Below, piece by piece: positions 18,091 to 27,197 of a DNA stretch of 64,000 nt. This stretch comes from Beijerinckiaceae bacterium (GTDB lineage Bacteria; Pseudomonadota; Alphaproteobacteria; Rhizobiales; Beijerinckiaceae): positions 42,241 through 106,240 of the forward strand of contig JALOTF010000001.1 of the NCBI GenBank assembly GCA_025458025.1. The letters are read 5' to 3'. The notes beneath the pieces were generated by a model. That model did not search any database and had not been told where the DNA came from. It was given only the letters and a program-made list of their open reading frames with translations. How positions within the stretch are numbered: position 1 is the stretch's first letter; the number at the start of each line of letters is the position of its first letter. A program made the position numbers and the translations under genes.

Positions 18091-18864
18091 GTGCGGAAAA
18101 CGGGTGTGACAACCTTGGCGCTGGCAGGGCTCGGCCTTGCTTTGGCGCTTTCGGTTCCGGCCTTCGCCAATGAGCCGCGCTGCAACAAGGCGCGGCACGT
18201 CGCTGGCATTGAAAAGCCGCTGCCGACGCTGGAAACCCGTCTCGATGCGGGTGAGCCCATCCGCATCGTGGCGCTGGGTTCTTCCTCGACCGAGGGCACA
18301 CCAAACCTTTCGAAGAAAGAGATCTACCCCGCCGTGCTAGAGCGTGTGCTCGCCCGCGAGGTGTTGAACCCGGTCGAGATCCTCAATCGCGGCAAGGGTG
18401 GCGAGACCATTGCCCATATGCTCGCGCGGCTGGATCGTGACGTGATCGCCGAGAAGCCGGATCTCGTGATCTGGCAGCTTGGCGTCAACGATGTGCTCTC
18501 GATGGATGGCGTGGAAAGCGCCATCGCCGATATGCGCATCGCGCTGCAACGCCTTCGGGATCGCCGCATTCCTGTCGTGCTGATGGACCTGCAGGTCGCG
18601 CCCATGGTCGATTCCGACAAGGATACGCCGGTGATGCAGGCCGCGATTGCCGAGGCGGCTCGCGCCGAGGGCGTGCTGCATTTCCACCGCTACGAGATCA
18701 TGAAGAACCTGGTTTCGACGCAAACCGCCGCGATGGACGATCTCGTGATGGGTGACGGCCTGCACATGACGGCGTTCGGGCATCTCTGCACGGGCACGTT
18801 GCTCGCCCAGCAGATCGCAAAATCGAGCCTCATGCGGCTCGCGGCCACGCGGCCCCGCGAATAA
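18091..18864 (+). CDS. secreted SGNH/GDSL-family hydrolase
   Basis: 257 residues from the GTG at 18091, chosen because a GGGAG-type ribosome site precedes it and a clean signal peptide follows (LALAGLGLALALSVPAFA); an in-frame ATG at 18043 is the alternative. SGNH blocks are visible: block I IRIVALGSSSTEG with the nucleophile Ser, block II Gly in RGKGGE, block III QLGVND with Asn, and block V DGLHMTAFGH with Asp and His. It is likely a periplasmic ester or acetyl hydrolase acting on envelope polysaccharide or lipid; the substrate is unknown. It converges on the Vgb-like gene with only 9 bp between stops. Confidence 0.85.
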   Translation: MRKTGVTTLALAGLGLALALSVPAFANEPRCNKARHVAGIEKPLPTLETRLDAGEPIRIVALGSSSTEGTPNLSKKEIYPAVLERVLAREVLNPVEILNRGKGGETIAHMLARLDRDVIAEKPDLVIWQLGVNDVLSMDGVESAIADMRIALQRLRDRRIPVVLMDLQVAPMVDSDKDTPVMQAAIAEAARAEGVLHFHRYEIMKNLVSTQTAAMDDLVMGDGLHMTAFGHLCTGTLLAQQIAKSSLMRLAATRPRE

Positions 18865-18873
18865 GCCTGAAAA

Positions 18874-19941
18874 TCAGTTCTCGGCGGGGCGTCGGTCCGG
18901 CACGAAGCGGATGTCATCGCCACCGGAATCGGCATAGGCGATGCCATTGCGTGTCTCGATCATCGCGCGGATCAGGCCGCCTTCGCCAAGTGCTGCGATT
19001 TCCTCGAACACGTTGGTTTGCGGGCGATAGCGCAGCAGCATGCGCCGCCCGCCATCGGCGACGATCACCGTGCCATCACTGCGGGCGAGCAGGGCCTGCG
19101 GCTGGCTGTCAGGCCAAGGCAGGGTGATGATGCGCCATGCGCCGCGCCCGGTCGAGCGAGCAATCGCGTTCGATTTCGCGGAGGAAACCCAGATTTCCCC
19201 CTGCGGCCCTGTGGAAAGTCCGCGCGCACCCCGGAAACTCTCGGGCAGGGCCGTGGAATCAAAGCGCCCGCGCGTCGGATCAAGGCGGATCATCCGGCCG
19301 GCCTTCCATGCGCTGAACCAGATCGCTCCGCCCTCGCCGGGGGCGTTCAGGCCGAGACCCTGCAGGTCATCATGCGAGGAGACCTCGACCGCGCCGCTCT
19401 GTGAATCATACTTGCCGAGCCAGCCCGCCGAGCCGGCGAACCAGATCCGCCCGAGGCCATCGGCGCGCAGGCCGGAGAGGTCCATCATCGGGAGGTCGGA
19501 GGGCATGGCGATGCGCGTGAGTTCACCCGTGGTGCCATCGATCCGATGGAGCACATTCAAGGTCTTGTCCGTAGCGTAGAGCGCGCCATCGGGTCCGAAG
19601 GCGAGGCCGAAGGGTTTCGCGCGCTTGCCGAGATAGAGATAGGTGATCTTCTGCGTCTCGCTGTCGATGCGCCCCAGCGCGCCGAGCGGCGGGGCCGCGA
19701 ACCAGATGGCACCATCTCGTGCATCGAGCGCGAGGGCGCTGGGCTGGCTGTTGGTCATCAATTCGATTTCGGTGACCGGAAGGGGATCAGCCTTCTTCGA
19801 TGTGCTTGCCACCACGACTGACGCGGATGAGTTGGGCGAAGCAGTCTGCGCGAGCGTGGCCGAAAAGGAGAAAAGGCTCACGCCGCCCGCAAGTAAGACG
19901 GACAGGAGTTTCGACGGGCTCAGGCGACGTGTTTTCACCAT
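18874..19941 (-). CDS. secreted Vgb-like (streptogramin-lyase-type) beta-propeller protein
   Basis: 355 residues from the ATG at 19941, where a signal peptide starts (LLSVLLAGGVSLFSFSATLA); longer frames lie inside the upstream gene. The body is a run of WD-like blades with the Vgb pattern, such as DGAIWFAAPPLGALGRIDSE, FGPDGALYATDKTLNVLHRI and GPQGEIWVSSAKSNAIARS. True virginiamycin B lyase is cytoplasmic, so antibiotic inactivation is unlikely for this exported protein. The gene follows an OpgC-like gene by 17 bp on the same strand, suggesting an envelope-related role. Confidence 0.75.
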   Translation of the reverse strand: MVKTRRLSPSKLLSVLLAGGVSLFSFSATLAQTASPNSSASVVVASTSKKADPLPVTEIELMTNSQPSALALDARDGAIWFAAPPLGALGRIDSETQKITYLYLGKRAKPFGLAFGPDGALYATDKTLNVLHRIDGTTGELTRIAMPSDLPMMDLSGLRADGLGRIWFAGSAGWLGKYDSQSGAVEVSSHDDLQGLGLNAPGEGGAIWFSAWKAGRMIRLDPTRGRFDSTALPESFRGARGLSTGPQGEIWVSSAKSNAIARSTGRGAWRIITLPWPDSQPQALLARSDGTVIVADGGRRMLLRYRPQTNVFEEIAALGEGGLIRAMIETRNGIAYADSGGDDIRFVPDRRPAEN

Positions 19942-19958
19942 ATCAGGCCCGGAGCGTC

Positions 19959-21212
19959 TCACACACGCGGGTCGAGTGCAAGCAACGTCGAGCGGGAGGA
20001 GGCGGGTTCGACCCGGCGCTCCGGCGTGGGTGCCATCGGCGTTTCGGACGGGACAGGCGCCTCCGCCTTTGCTTTGCGAGCCGGTGCCAGTGCACCGCTG
20101 CGCCATTCCATGAAGGCGCCCATCACCAGCATCAACGCCGTGCCGACGATGACGGCGGCGGCAATGACCGCTGGATGGTAGCCATTGACGATGATGATGA
20201 TGCCGCCGGCGATGCTGCCAATGGTGCCCAGCGCGAAGACTTCAAGCGAGTGCTTGCCCATCAGCGCGGTTGCCCGCGCCGGTGCGGTGCCAAGCCAGGC
20301 CGCATCGGGTCGGATGAGCACCATCACAAGCCAGAATTTCGCGAGCACATCCACGAGGCGGATGATGGAGAGATCGGTCTTCGAGATCGCTCCGATGCGC
20401 AGAGGGTCCACAAGCCATACGTTCTCGTAGCCGGGAATTTCGCGCCACGGGGCGCTGATCAGGAAGGCCGCAGCCGTGAAGAGTGCTGCCAGAATGGTGA
20501 TGCTCCGCGCCACCAGCGGGCGGCCTAGCAGGCCGAGCCCGAGGCCGTGGCGCATGCGCAGGCCGATCACGAAGCCGATCGTGAAGAGCAATTGCCAGGC
20601 GAAGGGATTGAAGGTCCATTCGCGTGCTGTGCGGCTATTGGGGATGTTGAAGCCGAGGGTCTGCACTGCGATCCACAGCGCGGCACTCACCACCAGCGGT
20701 GCGGTCCAGTGCAGGCGATGCAGCAGGAACAGCACCGGCACCATCGCCAGCAGCAGAACATAAAGCGGCAGGATATCGAGATAGCCCGGCAGGAAACGCA
20801 GCGTCACTACATGGCCGAGAAAGGCCGCTGGGTTCTGCAGGAAGGTGTCGAAGCCCAAAGCCTCGAGATGGCTGGTTTCGTTGAAGCGTTCCGCGCCGAT
20901 CACGCAGAGCGTGCCAACCATCAGGAACAGGAACAGATGCGTGCGATAGAGCTTCCAGACCCGCGCGAACACCGTCGCGAGGCCCACGCTGGTGGTGCCT
21001 TCAGCGAAATAGCGATGGTAGGCGAGGGCCGCCGCAAGGCCAGCGAGCAGCACGAACACCTCGGCCGCATCCGAAAAGCCCCAGGCGCGCGAGGTGAACA
21101 GGCTCCAGGGCGTCGCCGGCATGTGATTGATGAAGATCATCACAAGTGCGATGCCGCGGAACAGGTCGATCCGGCGGTCTCGATCGGGCTTCAGGGTCGG
21201 CATGGCGCTCAT
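19959..21212 (-). CDS. OpgC-domain membrane acyltransferase
   Basis: 417 residues with about ten hydrophobic segments. The N-terminus RDRRIDLFRGIALVMIFINH is the OpgC/acyltransferase-3 signature, and GFSDAAEVFVLLAGLAAALAY follows as in OpgC proteins. OpgC succinylates osmoregulated periplasmic glucans; relatives acylate other envelope glycans. The C-terminal tail (about 380-417) is Pro/Ala/Arg-rich and cytoplasmic. No opgG or opgH gene is visible nearby, so the acceptor is uncertain. It heads a two-gene unit with the Vgb-like gene. Confidence 0.82.
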   Translation of the reverse strand: MSAMPTLKPDRDRRIDLFRGIALVMIFINHMPATPWSLFTSRAWGFSDAAEVFVLLAGLAAALAYHRYFAEGTTSVGLATVFARVWKLYRTHLFLFLMVGTLCVIGAERFNETSHLEALGFDTFLQNPAAFLGHVVTLRFLPGYLDILPLYVLLLAMVPVLFLLHRLHWTAPLVVSAALWIAVQTLGFNIPNSRTAREWTFNPFAWQLLFTIGFVIGLRMRHGLGLGLLGRPLVARSITILAALFTAAAFLISAPWREIPGYENVWLVDPLRIGAISKTDLSIIRLVDVLAKFWLVMVLIRPDAAWLGTAPARATALMGKHSLEVFALGTIGSIAGGIIIIVNGYHPAVIAAAVIVGTALMLVMGAFMEWRSGALAPARKAKAEAPVPSETPMAPTPERRVEPASSRSTLLALDPRV

Positions 21213-21514
21213 GGCCTGTGATCTGCTCCTTCTGGGAGAACGGGCGGAGAAGTTTGCGCTTCACCGCTTCGATGCTCTCTCGTCGTCGGGGATGGTTCTG
21301 GCGAGCGAAAAGTCATGCGAACTTCTCACCTCTATCTCACCACTACGCCGCCCGATTGCGGCCAGTTTGCGACGATCCCGTCCGCTCACGCCAAGTTGAT
21401 CGTTTCGAAAGGTCGGGGAGCCGTTCGCAAGCCCAACCTAGTGGGTCCACACCCTTAATGAAGCCTTAAGCCCGGTTTGCGAAACTCACGCCGATTTCAT
21501 GGTTCGCGGACCCG
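21213..21514. other. divergent opgC-like / GGDEF-EAL intergenic region
   Basis: About 300 bp between divergent starts. It must hold both promoters. I see no strong palindrome, terminator or small gene in it. Confidence 0.4.
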
Positions 21515-23692
21515 ATGATGTTTAATCCTTTCCGCTCGATCACCACCCGCATGACGCTCCTGCTGGTTGCGTTGGTGGCGATGAGCATTCTTGTCATGGC
21601 TGGCCTCGGCTACACCACGGTGGACCGGGTGACCGAGGAAAGTGCCAAAAATCGCATCGACCATGCGGCGCGCACGGCGGCGGCCCTTGTGAAGGCCTCG
21701 AACCCGCATCGCTTCACAATCCGCTATGACAACGAGGAGCGTCCGCTCGCCTTCCAGCTCGTGGAGCCTACCGCCAGTTCGACGCTGGAGCTTCAACCCG
21801 GCGACATCGAATTGCTGCGCGTGATCGCTTCGGTGAATGAAGGCTCCGCCAATTTCTTCCGTTTCCGGCCCGAAACGCATGATTTCGAGCGTTTTGTGTC
21901 CACGCTGCTGGATGCGAACGGGGCGCCTGCGCCGAACCGCGCCTTCGGGCCATCTCACCCCGCCCATGCGGCCTTGCTGTCCGGCGCGGTGCATGTGGGG
22001 CAGGTGCCGATGATGGGCCGCCTGCGCCTCGCTTATTTTGTGCCCGTTCTCGCGGATGAAACGCGCGTGGTCGGTGCGATGTCCGTGGATATCGGCTGGG
22101 TGGATGATCTCATCGCCCCGCGCAATGCACTGCGTGAGGCTATCGGCCTGTGGGCTGGCGTGCTGCTGCTGGTCGTGGCTTCGCTCGGCGCGCTCATCCA
22201 GAATATCGAATTGCAGCCGCTCCGGGCGATTGCGCGGTTCTCGCACCGGTTTGTCAGTGGCGAACCGGAACGTGATGTTCCCGGTCGGGGCCGTGGCGAC
22301 GAGATCGGCGACGTTGCCAAAGGGCTGGCGCGGGTCATCGCGCTGCAGTCGGATCTGGAACGGCACGCCTTTTCCGATCCGCTCACCGGGTTGGGCAATC
22401 GCACGCGGCATTTCGCTGATGTCGCGGCGCTTCTTGCTGAGGGCGGCAGCGGCGCGCTGCTGATGCTCGATCTCGACCGCTTCAAGGAGACGAACGACGC
22501 GTTCGGGCAGGGCGCCGGCGATGAATTGCTGATGCGGGCGCGGGATATCATCCTTGCTGAGCTCGAGGATGGCGATCGTCTCGCGCGCCTCGGCGGCGAT
22601 GATTTCATGGTGCTCACGCGTCGCGTCAGCGAGGCACAGGCGCTCGCGAACCGGCTGATGTTTCGACTGGCGGAGCCGATCCAGTTGCCGCAGGGCGAGG
22701 TGCATTCCGGCTGCTGCATCGGCATCGTGCTGCTGCCGGAGCATGGATCTTCCGCCGAGGAGGCGCATCGCAAGGTGGAACTCGCGCTGCGCGAGGCGAA
22801 GAACCGCGTGCGCGGTGCCTGCGTCGTCTATCATGAGGCCTTGAACGAGACTGTCCAGAGCCGGATGAAACTCGCGCGGCTCTTGCGACAGGCGCTTGAG
22901 AACGACGAGATCATTCTCCACGTCCAACCGCAGATCGACCTGCGCAACGGCAAACTGCATGGGTTCGAGGCACTGGCGCGCTGGACGCATCCGACTCTTG
23001 GGCCCATCTCGCCCGGCGAATTCATTCCGGTGGCGGAGGCAAACGGTCTGATCCCCGCTCTCGGCCAGCGGGTACTGGATCAGGCTTGCGCCATCGCGCG
23101 GCAATGGCGCGATGCGAATTTCCAGTTCGGGCGCCTCTCGATCAATGTCTCGCCCATCGAATTGGGCCAGCCGAATTACGTGACGCAATTGCGCGAAGCG
23201 CTGGCGCGCCACAACATCGACGGCAGCCTGCTCTGCCTTGAGGTAACCGAAAGCGTCTTCCTGAAACAGGATGAGGCGGATGTGACGACACTGTTCCGTG
23301 CCTTGCGGGAACTGGGCTTGCGCCTCAGCCTTGATGACTTCGGCACCGGCTATTCCTCGCTGGAATATCTCAACCGCCTGCCACTGGATGAGCTGAAGGT
23401 CGATCGCGCCTTTGTGCAGGCAGTGAATGCCGATCCGCGCAAGCGCAACCTGCTCGCGGGCATCGTGGCGCTCGGCAAGGGCCTCGGGCTGGAGATCGTT
23501 GCCGAGGGTGCAGAGACCGAGCCGGAACTCGCCGTGTTGCGCGAGCTTGAATGCGTTGTGGTTCAGGGCTTCCTGATCGGGCGCCCCGTGTTGCCGCTCA
23601 TGGCTCCCGTCGAGGGCGAGCGCCTGCATGGTCTCTATCGTCTTGCGCCGGCCACCAGCAGGAAACAGCTCACGAAACCGCGCGTTGCCTGA
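21515..23692 (+). CDS. membrane-anchored GGDEF-EAL protein, probable c-di-GMP phosphodiesterase
   Basis: 725 residues. A transmembrane helix (MTLLLVALVAMSILVMAGLG) begins the protein, an extracytoplasmic sensor region of about 170 residues follows, then a second helix (WAGVLLLVVASLGALI) and a HAMP-like linker. The GGDEF domain has the altered active site GGDDF (about residues 359-363) and no RxxD inhibitory site. The EAL domain keeps FEALARW (about 487), EVTESVFLKQD, DDFGTGYSS, LKVDR and AEGAETE, so all obvious catalytic residues are there. The EAL half is therefore likely active and the GGDEF half regulatory or weak. Confidence 0.9.
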   Translation: MMFNPFRSITTRMTLLLVALVAMSILVMAGLGYTTVDRVTEESAKNRIDHAARTAAALVKASNPHRFTIRYDNEERPLAFQLVEPTASSTLELQPGDIELLRVIASVNEGSANFFRFRPETHDFERFVSTLLDANGAPAPNRAFGPSHPAHAALLSGAVHVGQVPMMGRLRLAYFVPVLADETRVVGAMSVDIGWVDDLIAPRNALREAIGLWAGVLLLVVASLGALIQNIELQPLRAIARFSHRFVSGEPERDVPGRGRGDEIGDVAKGLARVIALQSDLERHAFSDPLTGLGNRTRHFADVAALLAEGGSGALLMLDLDRFKETNDAFGQGAGDELLMRARDIILAELEDGDRLARLGGDDFMVLTRRVSEAQALANRLMFRLAEPIQLPQGEVHSGCCIGIVLLPEHGSSAEEAHRKVELALREAKNRVRGACVVYHEALNETVQSRMKLARLLRQALENDEIILHVQPQIDLRNGKLHGFEALARWTHPTLGPISPGEFIPVAEANGLIPALGQRVLDQACAIARQWRDANFQFGRLSINVSPIELGQPNYVTQLREALARHNIDGSLLCLEVTESVFLKQDEADVTTLFRALRELGLRLSLDDFGTGYSSLEYLNRLPLDELKVDRAFVQAVNADPRKRNLLAGIVALGKGLGLEIVAEGAETEPELAVLRELECVVVQGFLIGRPVLPLMAPVEGERLHGLYRLAPATSRKQLTKPRVA

Positions 23693-24154
23693 TCCGCGCC
23701 GAGTGCTGCCCGACATGGAAAAGCCGGCGGATAGAACCGCCGGCTTCCCCCTCCCAGGCTCGTTGACCCGCTTCAATCCCTGAGGGTGCGGGCGAATTCC
23801 AAAGCCGGTTTCACGCCGTCGCCATAAGGCAGAATTGCCGATTGGTCGAGTCCGTTGCTTGCGTCCGTGCACAGCCTTGGGTGCTTGCGGGCTCCGCTTC
23901 CGAGGGGCAGCGCTGAGGGCTGACTTGCTGCAACCCCCGCGTTTGGCGTCCTTGCATCCGCACGACGCGATAGATTTGCAATCTTCATAAAGATACAACT
24001 TAAAATTGAAATAAGAATGGTCTGATCCTGCTGAAACGAGGGGGGCGTTCAGGCGTTCGCTGATCGAATTCAAGCAGGAAGATATTGTCATATTTGCCGA
24101 AATCGCTCGTTTGAGCCCCAACTGGAACCAATTGTTAACAGCCCGAGGCCCGTA
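23693..24154. other. intergenic region between two GGDEF-EAL genes
   Basis: 462 bp with an intrinsic-terminator-like hairpin at its start, a GC-rich stretch, then an AT-rich stretch around 23985-24135 that probably contains the promoter of the next gene. A short open frame on the minus strand at 23773-23988 has no recognisable features and I do not call it a gene. Confidence 0.45.
23721..23750 (+). terminator. hairpin after the first GGDEF-EAL gene
   Basis: Perfect 10-bp stem AAGCCGGCGG / CCGCCGGCTT (23721-23730 and 23737-23746) with a 6-nt loop, 28 bp after the stop. The tail is CCCC rather than a U-tract, so termination strength is uncertain. Confidence 0.6.
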
Positions 24155-26149
24155 ATGATTGTGGGGGAAGAACAGCAAGGACCGACAAGGATGCCGGACA
24201 CCATGAATCAGGCCATGATGGCGTCGAATCCCTCCCCCAGGGACGACGATTCCTTCTATGCGAGCATGATCGAGGCGCTTTACGGCACGCCCTCGGCGAT
24301 CATTTACGGCATGATGATCATCAATGGCATCGTGCTCAGTGCCTATTTCCTGAGTGGTGATACGTTTATTCTCGTTCTTGCTTGCCTGCTGGCGGCGATC
24401 AACACATTCCGCTGGGTCAGCCACCATCTCTACAACCAAAAGGCGCGGGGCAAGACTGACCGCGCTGTACAACGTCAGTTTGAGTATCTGGCACTGATCG
24501 GCGCCTGGAGCACCGCATCGATCGTGGGTGTTTTCGGTGCCTATACGGCTGTGGCCTATCCCTATCAGGCCGCCTCGATTCTCGGTGTGGCGCAGACCAT
24601 GGGGTATCTCGCGGGCGTTGCGGGCCGGAACACTTCGCGACCGTACATCACGCAGATCCAGATGGCACTGGTGTCGATCACCTTCATCGTCGGGCTTATC
24701 GCCACGGGTCAGCTTGCCTATATCCTTATCGGCATCGCGGTCGGTTTCACCCTGCTGGCAACTGTTTCGAGTGTGCAGACGATATACGATGTCGTGGCCT
24801 CGCGCGTGCAGACGATGCGCAAGCTCGAACTCATGGCGAAGCGGGATGCCCTTACGGGCTTCGCCAACCGCTATGCCCTGATGGAGCAGATGGAAGCTTG
24901 GCATGCGGCCGGCAAACCCTACCTGCTGATCTCCATCGACCTCGACAATTTCAAGCATGTGAACGACATGTTCGGGCACACGATGGGCGATGACATGCTG
25001 CGTGAGGCCGCGCAGCGCATTACCCGCCATTTTACCGAAGATGATGTTGTGGCCCGCGTGGGTGGCGATGAGTTCCTGATTCTCACTCCGCGCACCGATG
25101 CCGTGATGGCCATGGCGGTGGCGACCGATGTCGTGAATGATCTCACCTTGCCTTTCGTGGTGCGCAATGTGCGCCTGCGCGCCGGCGCCAGCATCGGCAT
25201 CGCCACGGGCGAGGGAGTGGCGGCGGAAATGGCGCTCAAGCATGTCGATCTTGCGCTCTATCAGGCGAAGGATCTGGGCAAGAACCAGGTGTGCGTCTAC
25301 ACGCCCGAGCTCGGCGCGAAATACGACGAGCGCATCCAGCTTGAGCAGGATCTGCGCCGTGCAATCGAGAACGGCGAACTCTCGCTTGCCTATCAGCCGA
25401 TCGTGAACCCCAAGAGCCGCCGCGTGACCCTTGTGGAAGCGCTGATGCGCTGGAAGCACCCGGAGCACGGCTTCATCTCCCCGGGTGTGTTCATTCCCAT
25501 CGCGGAAGCCTCCGGCCTCATCACGCTGATGGGGACCTGGGCGATGCAGACTGCCTGCCATGCCGCAGCGAGCTGGCCTAAGGATGTGGGCGTGAGCGTC
25601 AACCTTTCCGCCAAGCAGTTCCGGCGGGATCTCGATCTTGTGTCGATTGTCCGCTCGTGCCTGCAATCCTCCGGCATCGATCCCAGCCGACTGACGCTGG
25701 AAATCACGGAATCCATCCTGATCGACGATTCCGGCCTTGTGATAGAGACCCTCGAACGCTTGCGCGCGATGGGTGTGCGCACAGCCCTCGATGATTTCGG
25801 CACGGGCTACTCGTCGCTGAGCTATCTGGAGAAGCTGCCGCTCGACAAGATCAAGATCGACCGGTCCTTCACCACCACAATCGATACCTCCGAACGCAGT
25901 GCCTCGATGATGCGCGGCATCATCGGCATCGCCCGCGATCTGTCGCTGGAGGTGATCGTGGAGGGAATTGAAACCGAGGAACAGCTTGCAGCACTGAGTG
26001 CCTTCGGCATCGATGGCGTGCAGGGCTATGTGTTTGCCCGCCCGATGGATGGCATCTCGTTGCTGCCCTATCTCGTCCACAAGGTGAAGACAAACGGCGT
26101 CCTGACCAACATTAACCAAGCGAGACGGAAACAGGCGTCGTCTAGTTAA
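24155..26149 (+). CDS. membrane GGDEF-EAL protein
   Basis: 664 residues. Several hydrophobic segments in the first 220 residues (for example IIYGMMIINGIVLSAYFLSG and ALVSITFIVGLIATGQLAYI) form an integral membrane sensor, followed by a GGDEF domain with intact VGGDEF (about residues 302-307) and an EAL domain with VEALMRW (about 428), EITESI, DDFGTGYSS and KIKIDR. Both catalytic sites look complete, so it could synthesise or degrade cyclic di-GMP. An in-frame ATG at 24191 is an alternative start. Downstream is a transcarbamoylase-like gene 23 bp away on the same strand. Confidence 0.9.
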   Translation: MIVGEEQQGPTRMPDTMNQAMMASNPSPRDDDSFYASMIEALYGTPSAIIYGMMIINGIVLSAYFLSGDTFILVLACLLAAINTFRWVSHHLYNQKARGKTDRAVQRQFEYLALIGAWSTASIVGVFGAYTAVAYPYQAASILGVAQTMGYLAGVAGRNTSRPYITQIQMALVSITFIVGLIATGQLAYILIGIAVGFTLLATVSSVQTIYDVVASRVQTMRKLELMAKRDALTGFANRYALMEQMEAWHAAGKPYLLISIDLDNFKHVNDMFGHTMGDDMLREAAQRITRHFTEDDVVARVGGDEFLILTPRTDAVMAMAVATDVVNDLTLPFVVRNVRLRAGASIGIATGEGVAAEMALKHVDLALYQAKDLGKNQVCVYTPELGAKYDERIQLEQDLRRAIENGELSLAYQPIVNPKSRRVTLVEALMRWKHPEHGFISPGVFIPIAEASGLITLMGTWAMQTACHAAASWPKDVGVSVNLSAKQFRRDLDLVSIVRSCLQSSGIDPSRLTLEITESILIDDSGLVIETLERLRAMGVRTALDDFGTGYSSLSYLEKLPLDKIKIDRSFTTTIDTSERSASMMRGIIGIARDLSLEVIVEGIETEEQLAALSAFGIDGVQGYVFARPMDGISLLPYLVHKVKTNGVLTNINQARRKQASSS

Positions 26150-26172
26150 TAAACTGTTAAGAAGCGGGGGTA

Positions 26173-27189
26173 TTGCGATCCAAGAGTTCAGCCATGGCCC
26201 CCAATCATCCTCTCGGAAAAGACCTTTTGTCGGCTGCCGATCTCAGTGCGCCGGACCTTATTGATGTTATGGCTCGCAGCCGCCGTATGCTTCAGGCGGA
26301 CGGGCAGGGAGGAACAACCTCAAACAGCCGCAAGATCGTCGCAAACCTGTTCTTCCAGCGCTCCACACGCACGAAACTGGGTTTCGAGGTGGCAGCCCTG
26401 CGCCTCGGACATCGTTCGATCGATGCCTATGATCCTGATCGCAACCGCGTCGGCTCCAGCAATGGGGACAATTTCCCCGACCATATCCGCACCATTGCCC
26501 AGCTCGCCGATCTTCTGGTCATCCGCCACAGCGAAGAGGGGAAATGCCAGGAGGTGGCGCGCCTCGCGCCGGTGCCGGTGATCAATGGCGGCAATGGCTC
26601 GGATGAACACCCGACACAGGCGCTGATCGATCTCTTCTGCATGCTGGAGATGAAGGGCTCGATCGACAATCTGAGCCTCGCCATCTCCTGTGACTCGCGC
26701 GCTCGCTATGCTTATTCGCTGCTGCTGCTGCTGAAGCATATGCCGCCGAGGCGACTGACTTTCTGCGTGGACCCCGAGGTTCACTTCTCTGAAAAAACGC
26801 AATCGGCTCTGGATGTGTTGGCCGATCTTGGCACGCAAATCTCTATCGTGCACGACCTTGAAGAATGCCTCGACCACGATGTTCTGAATATCCAGACTCA
26901 GGATCTCACCAGCAAGGTGAAATCTACGCTGGATGGTGGTGATCTTCCGAGCTATGCGGAAAAAGATCCTTTCGTGATCACCGCTGACAAGATTTTGAAA
27001 GCAAAGTCCGATATCATTATCCTCAATCCACTGCCTCGCCAGGGCGAACTCGATTCTTCATGCGATTCCTTGCCAAACGCCCGTTACTTCGAACAGGTGA
27101 AGCTCTCGACCTACGTTCGGATGGCGGTGCTGGAACGGATGTTGTCGGGCATCCCGTGGACGGGCGCAGCGGCTCTCGCTCGCGCCTGA
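26173..27189 (+). CDS. aspartate/ornithine carbamoyltransferase family protein with altered acceptor site
   Basis: 338 residues in the transcarbamoylase fold. The carbamoyl-phosphate half is intact: FFQRSTRTKLGFEVA (STRT motif), VIRHSEEG with the conserved Arg, and GSDEHPTQALIDLF; NPLPRQGEL matches the HPLPR loop with His changed to Asn. By alignment from memory with E. coli PyrB, the mobile-loop Lys84 falls in GSSNGDN as Asn. The aspartate-binding Arg229/Gln231 region (LNIQTQDLTSK) has neither residue. It is therefore probably not the housekeeping PyrB; the carbamoyl acceptor may differ or activity may be lost. No pyrC is adjacent; an EamA transporter follows. Confidence 0.82.
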   Translation: MRSKSSAMAPNHPLGKDLLSAADLSAPDLIDVMARSRRMLQADGQGGTTSNSRKIVANLFFQRSTRTKLGFEVAALRLGHRSIDAYDPDRNRVGSSNGDNFPDHIRTIAQLADLLVIRHSEEGKCQEVARLAPVPVINGGNGSDEHPTQALIDLFCMLEMKGSIDNLSLAISCDSRARYAYSLLLLLKHMPPRRLTFCVDPEVHFSEKTQSALDVLADLGTQISIVHDLEECLDHDVLNIQTQDLTSKVKSTLDGGDLPSYAEKDPFVITADKILKAKSDIIILNPLPRQGELDSSCDSLPNARYFEQVKLSTYVRMAVLERMLSGIPWTGAAALARA

Positions 27190-27197
27190 CACTCTGG

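Noticed and set aside
18874..19941. Virginiamycin B lyase as an antibiotic-resistance gene
   Set aside because: The protein has a signal peptide and an envelope-gene neighbour; the Vgb-like propeller pattern alone does not show streptogramin cleavage.
23773..23988. A 71-codon minus-strand open frame in the gap between the GGDEF-EAL genes
   Set aside because: No family features and no convincing ribosome site; it lies next to a hairpin in a probable untranslated region.
21497..26119. A 1540-codon open frame on the minus strand, opposite both GGDEF-EAL genes and the gap between them
   Set aside because: It has no recognisable domain. The plus-strand genes carry complete GGDEF and EAL motifs, and long antisense open frames are common in GC-rich DNA because of third-position bias.
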